A DNA stretch of 32,071 nucleotides from contig JAKAIC010000013.1 of the NCBI GenBank assembly GCA_021814565.1, forward strand, positions 1 to 32,071, given 5' to 3'. The translations under genes were made by a program, and so were the position numbers. The notes under the pieces are model-generated. The model was not told where the DNA came from. It searched no databases and was given only the letters and a program-made list of their open reading frames with translations. Shown here one piece after another: positions 15,786-24,786 of the stretch (positions are counted from its first letter, which is position 1; every line of letters starts with the position of its first letter). Source of the stretch: Actinomycetes bacterium (GTDB taxonomy: Bacteria > Actinomycetota > Actinomycetes > S36-B12 > UBA5976).

Positions 15786-15959
15786 GGGGTATCCATCTGA
15801 CCGCCACAGGCCCCTGCTGGTGCCATGGCTGAGTCTCGCCCAACTCCCCGAATACCAACGATCTTGAATACCAACGATCTTGCGCGACGCCGAACCTCAC
15901 TTGATCCCGCATCGGTACCAACCGGGAAGCAACGACAATGGCGGTCAGATGGATACCCC
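15786..15959. repeat. 21-bp perfect inverted repeat enclosing 132 bp
   Basis: Positions 15786-15806 and 15939-15959 are exact reverse complements (starting GGGGTATCCATCTGACC). They bound a 132-bp interior that contains a perfect 16-bp tandem duplication and a small CGGT-ACCA-ACCG hairpin. The segment lies in the 340-bp gap between ilvE and the cimA leader, which holds no recognisable gene. It could be a small non-autonomous mobile element, a structured RNA in the ilvE 3' region, or a relic. No target-site duplication is obvious. Confidence 0.7.
15850..15881. repeat. 16-bp tandem duplication
   Basis: GAATACCAACGATCTT occurs twice head to tail (15850-15865 and 15866-15881) without a mismatch. 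It lies inside the 21-bp inverted repeat element. Confidence 0.85.
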
Positions 15960-15977
15960 CTTGGTGCCCATTCAGGC

Positions 15978-16019
15978 CGGCTTCCCCTCAGTGCAAGACC
16001 TCGCTGTAGGGGGAAGCCG
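15978..16019 (-). terminator. Terminator-like hairpin after ilvE
   Basis: CGGCTTCCCC (15978-15987) pairs with GGGGAAGCCG (16010-16019) around a 22-nt loop, starting 34 nt beyond the ilvE stop. No T run follows on the minus strand. The position suits an ilvE terminator. Confidence 0.5.
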
Positions 16020-16052
16020 CCCAGGAACAGCAGCAAGTGGGGGATCTGAACC

Positions 16053-17150
16053 TCAGTTGGACTCGACGAGCGTGTGCATCCAGTTGGCAGGGTCGGCGAT
16101 GGTGCCGCCCTGGATGCCGAGCAGCTCTTCGCGCAGGCGCATGGTGACGGGGCCTGGTTCACCGTCGCCGATGGTCCAGTCACCGGCTGCCGACTTGACG
16201 CTGCCGACCGGTGTGATGACAGCGGCAGTGCCACAGGCGAAGACCTCGGTGAGCTCACCGGACGCGCATCCGTCACGCCACTGTTGGACCGAGATACGGT
16301 CCTCGGTCGCCGGGATTCCCAGTGATGCCGCCACCGTGAGCAGTGAATCGCGGGTGACACCGGGCAACAGCGTGCCGGTGAGTTGCGGAGTCATGACACG
16401 AGCCGCAGCACCACGGCCGAACACGAAGTACATGTTCATGCCGCCCATCTCCTCGACCCAGCGACGTTCCACGGCGTCGAGCCATACCACCTGGTCACAG
16501 CCCTTGGCTGCAGCCTGCTGCTGAGCGAGCAGGGATGCGGCGTAGTTGCCGGCGAACTTGGCGGCACCGGTACCACCCGGCGCCGCGCGAACGTATTCCG
16601 TGGACAGCCAAACCGACACCGGATGCACGCCGCCTGCGAAGTAGGCCCCCGCCGGGGAGGCGATGAGCAGGTAGGCGTAGCGATTGGCCGGGCGCACACC
16701 AAGCCCGACCTCAGTGGAGATCATGAATGGCCGCAGGTACAAGGACTTCTCGGGGTCGGCGGGCACCCACGCCTGATCGACCTCGACCAGCGTGTGCAGG
16801 GACTCGACGAAGAGTTCGGTAGGCAGTTCCGGCATGGCCATACGAGCGGCACTGCGCTGGAAGCGCGCCGCGTTGGCATCGGGACGGAAAGTCTTGATGG
16901 AGCCATCGGCATGTCGATAGGCCTTGAGGCCTTCGAAAATGGCCTGACCGTAGTGCAGCACATTGGTGGCGGGGTCGATGGCGAGCGTTCCGTAGGGGAT
17001 CAGGCGTGCGTCGTGCCAGCCCTGTTCCGCGTCCCAGTCGATGCGCACCATGTGATCGGTGAAATAGCGGCCGAAACCAGGGTTGGCGAGGATGGCCCCA
17101 CGTTCGGCTGCGCTGCGGGGATGCGGATTGATCTCGCGACGAATCGTCAT
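16053..17150 (-). CDS. ilvE: Branched-chain amino acid aminotransferase
   Basis: This PLP enzyme (fold type IV) does the last step of Val, Leu and Ile synthesis and the first step of their breakdown. The 365-residue protein shows [27 protein letters not shown], the catalytic-lysine region [40 protein letters not shown] and the C-terminal [18 protein letters not shown] that binds the PLP phosphate. Length is typical. ATG 17150 has GGAGG 12 nt upstream (long spacing) and also a TAGCGT hexamer 6 nt upstream. Either a normal leader or a leaderless transcript is therefore possible. It lies between leuB and cimA, all on the same strand, but large hairpins separate the three units. Confidence 0.95.
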   Translation of the reverse strand: MTIRREINPHPRSAAERGAILANPGFGRYFTDHMVRIDWDAEQGWHDARLIPYGTLAIDPATNVLHYGQAIFEGLKAYRHADGSIKTFRPDANAARFQRSAARMAMPELPTELFVESLHTLVEVDQAWVPADPEKSLYLRPFMISTEVGLGVRPANRYAYLLIASPAGAYFAGGVHPVSVWLSTEYVRAAPGGTGAAKFAGNYAASLLAQQQAAAKGCDQVVWLDAVERRWVEEMGGMNMYFVFGRGAAARVMTPQLTGTLLPGVTRDSLLTVAASLGIPATEDRISVQQWRDGCASGELTEVFACGTAAVITPVGSVKSAAGDWTIGDGEPGPVTMRLREELLGIQGGTIADPANWMHTLVESN

Positions 17151-17189
17151 GGTGTGACGCTACCTCCTGAATTCCATTGCCTGCATTCT

Positions 17190-17250
17190 CGCTTCACCGG
17201 CAGAACTCACGCGAAACACGGCGTGTCGCGCGAGTTCTGCCGGTGAAGCG
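17190..17250. terminator. Long inverted repeat between leuB and ilvE
   Basis: Positions 17190-17208 and 17232-17250 are exact 19-bp reverse complements (CGCTTCACCGGCAGAACTC). After one mismatch the stem continues with at least five more pairs (CGCGA/TCGCG) into the loop. It is 54 nt beyond the leuB stop and 39 nt before the ilvE start. It most likely ends leuB transcription. Its length exceeds that of usual terminators and no T run follows. Confidence 0.6.
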
Positions 17251-17303
17251 GGTGTGGGGGCGGGGTGTGGGGGGCGGGGTGGGGGGGCGGGGTGTGGGGG
17301 CGG
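17251..17303. other. Strand-asymmetric G-run tract (plus) / C-rich tract (leuB mRNA 3' end)
   Basis: Directly after the leuB stop codon the plus strand carries seven runs of four to seven G (17256-17260, 17262-17265, 17269-17274, 17276-17279, 17281-17287, 17289-17292, 17296-17300). These are separated by single C or by short T/G spacers, a strong G-quadruplex pattern. The transcript of leuB reads the complement, about 50 nt that is very C-rich and G-poor. That is what Rho-loading (rut) sites look like. It immediately precedes the 17190-17250 hairpin. Confidence 0.6.
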
Positions 17304-18347
17304 TCAGGCGACGCGGGCGGCGATGGCGTCGCCGATCTGCGCCGTGCTGCGCACCGCGTTGCCGCGTGCTGCGAGGTCGGCACTCACCGCGTCCTCGACG
17401 CGCTTGGCCGCCGCCTCGGCACCGAGGTGGTCCAGCAGCATGGCCACGCTGAGGATGGTGGCCGTGGGATCGGCCTTGCCCTGGCCCGCGATATCGGGGG
17501 CAGAGCCATGCACCGGCTCGAACATCGAGGGGTTGGTACGCGTGACGTCGAGATTGCCGGACGCCGCCAGGCCGATGCCACCCGCGATAGCGGCGCCGAT
17601 GTCGGTGATGATGTCACCGAAGAGGTTGTCGGTGACGATGACGTCGAAACGCTCGGGCTGGGTGAGGAAGAACATCGAGGCCGCATCGACGTGGCAGTAG
17701 TCGGTGGTGACGCCCGGGAATTCCCTGGCCACCTCGTTGAAGGTGCGCTGCCACAGACCACCGGCGTGCACCAGCACGTTGGTCTTGTGCACGAGCGTCA
17801 CCTTGTTGTGGCGCTTGGTGGCGCGCTGGAAGGCGTCGCGCACAATACGTTCCACACCGAAGCGCGTATTCACGGAATCCTCGATGGCCACCTCATGCGG
17901 TGTGTCCTTGCGCAGCAGGCCGCCGGCGCCGGCATAGGGACCCTCGGTGCCCTCACGGCAGACGACGAAGTCGATGTCGGCCGGGCCCTTGCCGGCAAGC
18001 GGGGTGGCGACGCCGGGGAAGAGCTTGACCGGACGCAGGTTTACGTGATGGTCGAGTTCGAAGCGCATGCGCAGCAGCAGACCGCGCTCCAGCACACCCG
18101 GCGGCACGCTGGGGTCGCCGACGGCACCGAGCAGGATGGCGTCATGCTGCTTGAGTTCGGCGAGCACGCTGTCGGGCAGCGTCTCACCGGTGGCGAGATA
18201 GCGCTTAGCCCCCAGGTCGTAGTGGGTGCGCTCGACGTTGAACCCGGCCACCGCCGACACCGCGTCGAGCAGCTTGAGGCCCTCCGCCACCACCTCGTCG
18301 CCGATGCCGTCACCGGGGATCACTGCCAATTTCAGCTGCTTCGTCAT
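17304..18347 (-). CDS. leuB: 3-isopropylmalate dehydrogenase
   Basis: LeuB oxidises and decarboxylates 3-isopropylmalate in leucine synthesis; homologues also act on methylmalate from CimA. The 347-residue protein shows [38 protein letters not shown] (the RxR...R substrate arginines), [14 protein letters not shown], the catalytic [10 protein letters not shown] lysine, the metal site [20 protein letters not shown] and the NAD motif [13 protein letters not shown]. Length is that of the short actinobacterial LeuB. ATG 18347 has no Shine-Dalgarno. A TATCCT hexamer ends 7 nt upstream, pointing to a leaderless mRNA. leuC and leuD are not in the window. Confidence 0.95.
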   Translation of the reverse strand: MTKQLKLAVIPGDGIGDEVVAEGLKLLDAVSAVAGFNVERTHYDLGAKRYLATGETLPDSVLAELKQHDAILLGAVGDPSVPPGVLERGLLLRMRFELDHHVNLRPVKLFPGVATPLAGKGPADIDFVVCREGTEGPYAGAGGLLRKDTPHEVAIEDSVNTRFGVERIVRDAFQRATKRHNKVTLVHKTNVLVHAGGLWQRTFNEVAREFPGVTTDYCHVDAASMFFLTQPERFDVIVTDNLFGDIITDIGAAIAGGIGLAASGNLDVTRTNPSMFEPVHGSAPDIAGQGKADPTATILSVAMLLDHLGAEAAAKRVEDAVSADLAARGNAVRSTAQIGDAIAARVA

Positions 18348-18354
18348 GGCAGCG

Positions 18355-18360
18355 AGGATA
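18355..18360 (-). promoter_or_regulatory. Candidate -10 hexamer of a leaderless leuB promoter
   Basis: TATCCT (TANNNT type) is separated by 7 nt from the leuB ATG, which has no Shine-Dalgarno. Transcription would begin at the start codon. The -35 region is weak. The 76-bp gap to speB holds no other feature. Confidence 0.5.
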
Positions 18361-18423
18361 CGCCCGACCGTCCAGAATCTGGGACTCGATGTATCGATAT
18401 GCGAGACGGCCAGCAGCTGCAGG

Positions 18424-19380
18424 TCAGATCGGCGACTTCACCATGAGCGTGATGAGATCGAAGGCCACGGTGGCGGCGGCCAGCGAGGTGATCTCCGCGT
18501 GATCGTACGCGGGTGCCACTTCCACCACGTCGGCGCCGATGATGTTGAGCCCGTCCAGGCGTCGCAGCAGGTGCAGCAACTCGCGGCTGGTCATGCCCCC
18601 CATCTCGGGCGTCCCGGTGCCCGGCGCGAATGCCGGGTCGAGCACATCGATGTCGATGGAGATGTAGACGGGCAGATCGCTCACGCGTTGCCGCATGGCA
18701 TCGGCAGCGCCATCAAGGCCCACGGTGTCCAAGTCACCGGCACGCAGGGTCTTGAAGCCGAAGCGGGCATCGTCGACGAGATCCATGCGGTCGTAGATGG
18801 GACCGCGGATGCCCAGGTGCATGCTGCGCTCCTCCGTGAGCAGCCCCTCCTCGAAGGCGCGACGCAGGAATGTGCCGTGCGTGGTGGGCGCATCGAAGTA
18901 TGTGTCCCAAGTGTCGAGGTGCGCGTCGAAGTGGATGAGTGCCATGGGCCCGTGCTTGCGGCGGGCTTCGCGCAGCATGGGATAGGTGACGCTGTGATCG
19001 CCACCGATGGCCACGATGCGACGGTTGCTGTCACCCACGATGTCACGGGCATGGTCACCGATCTGCTGCAAGGCCGCATCGATGCTGAAGGGAGTGCAGG
19101 CGACGTCTCCGGCATCCACCACCTGCAGCATCTCCAGTGGTGCCACGTCGTACTCCACGTGGAAGCGCGGACGCAGGTTGCGCGAGGCCTGCCGCACGCC
19201 CATGGGCCCGAAGCGAGCACCCGGGCGATACGACACCGCACCGTCGAAGGGCAGCCCCAGCACCGCGATGTCGTAGTCGGCAACCTCATCGATACGCGGA
19301 ATGCGGGCAAAGGTGCCGGGCCCGGCAAAGCGGGGAACGCGGGTGGCATCAAGGGCGCCGAGGGGATGTGCAACGGGCAT
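18424..19380 (-). CDS. speB: Agmatinase / arginase-family ureohydrolase
   Basis: The family hydrolyses agmatine (or another guanidino compound) to putrescine and urea at a binuclear manganese site. The 318-residue protein contains all metal-binding motifs: [20 protein letters not shown] and [19 protein letters not shown], plus the [10 protein letters not shown](M)GVRQASRN N-terminal block of agmatinases. Guanidinobutyrase or a related specificity cannot be excluded. The start at ATG 19380 is fixed by GGAGG 5-6 nt upstream and by the family N-terminus; the long upstream extension of the frame is not coding. A decarboxylase of the Orn/Lys/Arg type lies at 30679, which could supply agmatine if it acts on arginine. 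Confidence 0.88.
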   Translation of the reverse strand: MPVAHPLGALDATRVPRFAGPGTFARIPRIDEVADYDIAVLGLPFDGAVSYRPGARFGPMGVRQASRNLRPRFHVEYDVAPLEMLQVVDAGDVACTPFSIDAALQQIGDHARDIVGDSNRRIVAIGGDHSVTYPMLREARRKHGPMALIHFDAHLDTWDTYFDAPTTHGTFLRRAFEEGLLTEERSMHLGIRGPIYDRMDLVDDARFGFKTLRAGDLDTVGLDGAADAMRQRVSDLPVYISIDIDVLDPAFAPGTGTPEMGGMTSRELLHLLRRLDGLNIIGADVVEVAPAYDHAEITSLAAATVAFDLITLMVKSPI

Positions 19381-19390
19381 GGGGACCTCC

Positions 19391-19412
19391 GATGGCATGC
19401 GTACGCGCCATC
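19391..19412. promoter_or_regulatory. Palindromic site upstream of speB
   Basis: GATGGC (19391-19396) and GCCATC (19407-19412) flank the 8-bp palindrome GCGTACGC (19399-19406), just upstream of the speB Shine-Dalgarno. It may be an operator or a leader hairpin. The rest of the 213-bp gap between speB and the divergent small gene at 19595 shows no coding region. Confidence 0.25.
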
Positions 19413-19594
19413 GGGCGCGGCAGCAATCGGCAACTGGGCGGTGGGGCCAAGGCCGCGCCGAACGCGCCCGGCAGCAACCCGGGCAGGCGGTGATACAGGA
19501 CAAAGGACCCGACGTATCACGACGGCCTGTTGGGCGGGAATCATCGCCACAGACGTATCGTTCAGGCAACGACTTGAGAATTTGGGAGGCCGGC

Positions 19595-19834
19595 ATGAGC
19601 AGGGCCACCGCCATGTGTCCATTGCGGCTCGACCAACCCTGCAATCTCTGCCACCCCGACGCCATGATCGGCCCCCAGGACTGTCCCACCGTGGCCATGG
19701 TCATGACCGATCCCCTGCTGCGCGACGAGCTCAACGAGCTCAAGCGCCAGCAGGCCGCGCTTGACGCGTCGCGCGCGGCCGAACGTCACGCGGCCCGCAA
19801 GGCCGCCATCTCCACCCACTACAACGCCATCTGA
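19595..19834 (+). CDS. Small Cys-containing protein of unknown function
   Basis: The 79-residue product has four cysteines in a compact N-terminal half, C8, C16, C19 and C30, in the pattern CPLRLDQPCNLCHPDAMIGPQDCP. This is followed by TVAMVMTDPLLRDEL and a charged helical tail (ELKRQQAALDASRAAERHAARKA). The Cys pattern could bind zinc or an iron-sulfur cluster. Short proteins with a CPLR...PC-LC...GP-DCPTVA-VM pattern occur in actinobacteria, but I know no function. The ATG at 19595 is preceded by GGGAGG with good spacing. It is one of only three plus-strand genes, is divergent from speB and convergent with leuA, and ends 17 nt before a long hairpin. Confidence 0.75.
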   Translation: MSRATAMCPLRLDQPCNLCHPDAMIGPQDCPTVAMVMTDPLLRDELNELKRQQAALDASRAAERHAARKAAISTHYNAI

Positions 19835-19851
19835 CGACGCCCGCCGCCCCC

Positions 19852-19919
19852 ACTTCTGCCATCTGAACGCGCGTTCAGGCGGCAGTTACCGCTTGAACGC
19901 GCGTTCAGATGGCAGAAGT
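19852..19919. terminator. Long perfect hairpin between convergent genes (bidirectional terminator)
   Basis: Positions 19852-19877 and 19894-19919 are exact 26-bp reverse complements. Five further pairs (19878-19882 with 19889-19893, one of them G-U) extend the stem to 31 bp, leaving a 6-nt loop. It sits midway between the stops of the small plus-strand gene (19834) and leuA (19932), so it can terminate both. Each arm contains the 14-bp palindrome TGAACGCGCGTTCA, which could also be a dimer-binding operator. Confidence 0.75.
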
Positions 19920-19931
19920 TGGGTCAGACCG

Positions 19932-21746
<1,815 letters not shown>

Positions 21747-21762
<16 letters not shown>

Positions 21763-21791
21763 CGACGAAGGAGGAGCCGCACGTTCGACAT
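21747..21791 (-). CDS. leuA leader peptide MSNVRLLLRRRGEA
   Basis: A 15-codon frame encodes MSNVRLLLRRRGEA with consecutive Leu codons CTC CTC CTT followed by Arg codons. Leader peptides of this kind (LLL before Arg) are known upstream of leuA in actinobacteria. Ribosome stalling on Leu codons is thought to alter a downstream structure and raise leuA expression. A TATCCT hexamer ends 9 nt upstream of the ATG, so the transcript starts at or near the leader start codon. The peptide stop is 66 nt before the leuA start. Confidence 0.85.
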
Positions 21792-21800
21792 GGTGAGTGC

Positions 21801-21806
21801 AGGATA
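21801..21806 (-). promoter_or_regulatory. Candidate -10 hexamer of the leuA leader promoter
   Basis: TATCCT lies 9 nt before the leader peptide ATG. A TTGGCG is present about 19 nt further upstream as a poor -35. Confidence 0.45.
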
Positions 21807-21857
21807 CGGGACGAGGTCCAGTGCTCGCCAATGGTGTCCGGCCAGTGGGAGCGCCGG

Positions 21858-23078
21858 TCAGATATCGGTGTTGTAGTCGTGCCCCATACGCTCGGCCTTG
21901 GTGGCGAGATAGGCCGCATTCTCCGGCCGTGGCGCGATGACGAGTGGTTCGCGGCCTGAGATGGTGAGGCCGTAGCCCTCAAGGCCGGCACGCTTGGCAG
22001 GATTGTTGGTGAGCAGCCGCATGGACTTGATCCCGAGCTCGACAAGGATCTGGGCGCCAGTTCCGTAGTCCCGCGCATCGGCTTGGAAGCCAAGGGCCAG
22101 GTTGGCATCGACCGTGTCGAGCCCCCGCTCCTGCAGCGCATAGGCCTTGAGTTTGCCCAGCAGGCCGATGCCACGCCCCTCGTGGCCACCGACGTAGAGC
22201 ACCACACCGCGGCCACGTCCGGCCACCGCCTCGAGCGCAGCCTCAAGCTGCGGCCCGCAGTCGCAGCGGTGTGAATGGAAGACGTCACCGGTGAGACATT
22301 CTGAGTGCACGCGCACGAGTACGTCCTCGCCGTCACCCAGGTCGCCCATGACCATGGCCAGGTGCTCACTGTCGTCGATCACGCTTCGGAAACCGACCGC
22401 GTGGAACATGCCGTAGGGCGTGGGCAGGTCCGCCTCACTGACCCGCTCCACCTGCCGTTCGTTGCGGCGAATGTGCGCGATGAGGTCGGCGATGGAGACC
22501 ATGACGATGCCGTGCGCATCGGAGAACTCGCGGATCGCCGGCGCACGCATCATCTCGCCGTTGTCATGCTGGATCTCGACGCAGATACCGGCAGGGCGCA
22601 GTCCCGCCAGCCGGCACAGATCGACGGTGGCCTCGGTATGACCGGCGCGGCGCAGCACGCCACCGGGCACCGCTCGCAGTGGGAACACATGGCCGGGACG
22701 CGTGAAGTCGTTGGGCTGGGAGTTGGGATCGGCCAGGGTGCGCACCGTGATGGCGCGGTCCGCGGCCGAGATGCCGGTGGCCTCAACCCCGCGGGCGTCA
22801 ACGGAAACGGTGTAGGCGGTGCCCTTTTGGTCGGTGTTCACGGCCGTCATGGGCGGAATGTTCAGACGATCGAGGTCCTCCCCCACCATCGGCGCACAGA
22901 TCACGCCGGTCGAGTAACGCACGGCGAAGGCCATCAGTTCGGGCGTCGCCAGTTCCGCGGCGAAGATGAAATCGCCTTCGTTCTCGCGGTCCTCGTCGTC
23001 GACCACCAGCACCAGCTTGCCCTCGCGGATGTCGCGTATGGCGTCCTCGATGGGGTCGAGTCGCACGGTCTCGTACAT
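21858..23078 (-). CDS. ribBA: Bifunctional 3,4-dihydroxy-2-butanone 4-phosphate synthase / GTP cyclohydrolase II
   Basis: RibBA supplies both precursors of riboflavin. Residues 1-205 form the DHBP synthase domain: [24 protein letters not shown] (acidic metal site), then [34 protein letters not shown] and [13 protein letters not shown]. Residues about 206-406 form GTP cyclohydrolase II with the zinc site [19 protein letters not shown] (three Cys) and [20 protein letters not shown]. Both active sites look complete. ATG 23078 lacks a Shine-Dalgarno and has TAGACT 7 nt upstream, suggesting leaderless translation. That would leave no room for an FMN riboswitch in the mRNA. No other rib genes are in the window. 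Confidence 0.97.
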   Translation of the reverse strand: MYETVRLDPIEDAIRDIREGKLVLVVDDEDRENEGDFIFAAELATPELMAFAVRYSTGVICAPMVGEDLDRLNIPPMTAVNTDQKGTAYTVSVDARGVEATGISAADRAITVRTLADPNSQPNDFTRPGHVFPLRAVPGGVLRRAGHTEATVDLCRLAGLRPAGICVEIQHDNGEMMRAPAIREFSDAHGIVMVSIADLIAHIRRNERQVERVSEADLPTPYGMFHAVGFRSVIDDSEHLAMVMGDLGDGEDVLVRVHSECLTGDVFHSHRCDCGPQLEAALEAVAGRGRGVVLYVGGHEGRGIGLLGKLKAYALQERGLDTVDANLALGFQADARDYGTGAQILVELGIKSMRLLTNNPAKRAGLEGYGLTISGREPLVIAPRPENAAYLATKAERMGHDYNTDI

Positions 23079-23085
23079 GCACCAC

Positions 23086-23091
23086 AGTCTA
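23086..23091 (-). promoter_or_regulatory. Candidate -10 hexamer of a leaderless ribBA promoter
   Basis: TAGACT lies exactly 7 nt before the ribBA ATG, which has no Shine-Dalgarno. The -35 region is weak. Confidence 0.5.
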
Positions 23092-23180
23092 CGGAGGGTG
23101 CTGATCCCGGACCGGCGGCCTCAGCGCCGCATGGGCACCCGCTGTTGACGGGACCACCTGCCGGAGCTGGGCAGTGGCCA

Positions 23181-23273
23181 GCGGTGGAAGCACCTGTGCC
23201 ACCGCCAGGGCGTCGAAAGCTCTTGTGCATCAAGGCTTTCCTACTTCTCCACTGGGAATGAGGGTCTACGCCC
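23181..23273. other. Structured segment in the ribBA-TauE divergent intergenic region
   Basis: Two adjacent inverted repeats are visible. GCGGTGG/CCACCGC is at 23181-23187 and 23199-23205. The outer pair GGGCGT/ACGCCC (23208-23213 and 23268-23273) encloses a hairpin of GAAAGC-CTTG against CAAG-GCTTTC (23215-23240). The 245-bp gap between ribBA and the plus-strand TauE gene has no gene. If ribBA is leaderless the segment is not in its mRNA. It could be a small RNA or DNA-level element. Confidence 0.35.
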
Positions 23274-23323
23274 AAGACAGTCATTGATTAGGGTTGCGGC
23301 CTACAGCGACCAGAGGACGAACC

Positions 23324-23695
23324 ATGGCGACAAGCGCGATCCTGCTCATCGGACTGCTCATCGGAGGCATCGCCGGCACCCTCGCGGGCCTGCTCGGTAT
23401 CGGTGGCGGCATTGTGATCGTCCCCATGCTCACCAGCTTCCTGGGCTTCAGCCCCTCCAAGGCCATCGGCACCTCACTCGCGGCCATGCTGCTCCCGGTT
23501 GGCGTGATGGCGGTGTGGCGCTACGCGCAGGAGGGCAACGTCGATTTCCGCGTAGCCGGCATGATGGCGCTCGGCATCTTCCTCATGGCATTGGTGGGCG
23601 CCAACGCCAATATGGCACTGGGGTCAGCGTGGGTGAGCCGTATCTTCGGCATGCTGCTCGTCGGCGTCGGAATCAAGTTCCTGTTGACCGCCTGA
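23324..23695 (+). CDS. Half-size TauE/SafE-family membrane protein
   Basis: The 123-residue protein has about four membrane segments (residues 5-28, 42-64, 76-97 and 102-121). It carries the TauE/SafE signature GTLAGLLGIGGGIVIVPML followed by TSFLGFSPSKAIGTSLAAMLL. The family (putative sulfite or sulfoacetate exporters) is normally about 250 residues with two such repeats, so this is a single-repeat form that would need to dimerise. AGAGGA lies 6-7 nt before ATG 23324. The anion substrate is unknown. It is convergent with the Gfo/Idh gene with only 13 nt between the stops. Confidence 0.82.
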   Translation: MATSAILLIGLLIGGIAGTLAGLLGIGGGIVIVPMLTSFLGFSPSKAIGTSLAAMLLPVGVMAVWRYAQEGNVDFRVAGMMALGIFLMALVGANANMALGSAWVSRIFGMLLVGVGIKFLLTA

Positions 23696-23708
23696 GCACA
23701 CTGCCGCA

Positions 23709-24689
23709 CTAGCCCTGCGACCCCAGCACCTGCTGCAGCACGGCGTCCATGGATTCCGCTACGGCGATGCTGTCCGCATGCGTCCTGAGGGGATGCTCGA
23801 TTGCGCCTCCAAGGACGGCCTCACTGACGGCACGAAGCATCGGGACGTAGCCTGCTCCTTCACGTCGGTAGGTGTAATCCGTCGTGGTGGCGTTGGCACC
23901 GTCGTAGGTGGTCTGGGTGAAGCCCGCGGGATTCCAGAACTGGCCGGGGATCTCTATGGTGCCGGTGCTTCCTGCCACGAACGCCGTCAGCGGCGAGTAG
24001 GCGCGCAAGCCGTTGATGCAAACAGCACGTTGACCCGACGCATATTCCAGGGTGGCCACCACTTCGCCGTCGACCTCGTGCATGACGGTGCCGTGAGCCC
24101 GGATGGAAGTGGGCGCGCCCAGCAGCATGTGCGCGAGCGACAAGGTGTACACGCCCTGGTCCAGCGTTGAGCCGCCGGCCAGGTCCTTGGCCCACAGGCG
24201 CCAATCGGCACGGTACGCAGGAGCCGTGCAGAAGTTGGACTGCACCAGCTGCACATCACCGATCAGGCCCTCGGTAATGCGCCGTCGCATCTCCACGATG
24301 GCGGGGTTGAAGGCCGTCCACATGGCCTCCATGGCGAAGAGGCCCCGTGCTGCGGCGAAAGCGCAGAGTTCGCGAGTCCGGGCCGCACTGGTCGTCATGG
24401 ACTTCTCCACCAGCACGTGCTTGCCCGCCTCAAGCGCGGCCATGGCCTGCGGGAAATGCAGGGTGTGGGGTGTGGCGATGTACACCACGTCGATATCTGC
24501 ACGTTGCAACACGGCATCGAAATCAGCTGAGGCTTCCGGGAATCCGTACAGGGCGGCAGCGGCGTCAGCCCGCTCCTGGGTACGCGACACGATGACACGC
24601 ATATCGACATTCTCCGTGCGCGCGAAGTCATGGCCGATCAGCTCCAGCATCAACCCGGTGCCAACCATTGCCCAACGTGTCCGTGCCAT
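23709..24689 (-). CDS. Gfo/Idh/MocA-family NAD(P)-dependent oxidoreductase
   Basis: The 326-residue protein has an N-terminal Rossmann fold (RWAMVGTGLMLELIGHDF ... VIVSRTQERADAAAALYG), the segment VYIATPHTLHFPQAMAALEAGKHVLVEKSMTT with the EK lysine expected at the active site (the usual EKP is EKS here), and the C-terminal alpha/beta substrate domain (ADWRLWAKDLAGGSTLDQGVYTLSLAHMLLG). It resembles trans-dihydrodiol or inositol dehydrogenase-type members. The substrate is not identifiable. ATG 24689 has GAGG a few nt upstream. It is separated by 97 bp from serA and is not clearly linked to amino acid synthesis. Confidence 0.85.
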   Translation of the reverse strand: MARTRWAMVGTGLMLELIGHDFARTENVDMRVIVSRTQERADAAAALYGFPEASADFDAVLQRADIDVVYIATPHTLHFPQAMAALEAGKHVLVEKSMTTSAARTRELCAFAAARGLFAMEAMWTAFNPAIVEMRRRITEGLIGDVQLVQSNFCTAPAYRADWRLWAKDLAGGSTLDQGVYTLSLAHMLLGAPTSIRAHGTVMHEVDGEVVATLEYASGQRAVCINGLRAYSPLTAFVAGSTGTIEIPGQFWNPAGFTQTTYDGANATTTDYTYRREGAGYVPMLRAVSEAVLGGAIEHPLRTHADSIAVAESMDAVLQQVLGSQG

Positions 24690-24786
24690 CGTTCCTCGTC
24701 CCCTCGCAGTGATGAGACAAACGCTATCCGCAGCCCGAAGGTGGAACGCCGTCGGATGCCGGTGGCGCCCCAGATGCCGGCAGTGT

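Noticed and set aside
18226-19764. 512-codon plus-strand frame opposite leuB and speB
   Set aside because: It is antisense to two clear genes; composition is typical of mirror frames.
23150-23200. Cobalamin-riboswitch-like GCCACTG and CCGGCAGG words upstream of ribBA
   Set aside because: The order and the B12 box do not fit, and the words are short enough to occur by chance.
23079-23323. FMN riboswitch upstream of ribBA
   Set aside because: A GACCGGCGG-like core occurs near 23110 but on the plus strand, in the wrong orientation for ribBA, and the other conserved RFN segments are missing. The ribBA start also looks leaderless.
24690-24786. Terminator for serA
   Set aside because: Only a 5-bp GCCGG/CCGGC stem with a 14-nt loop is present, too weak to list.
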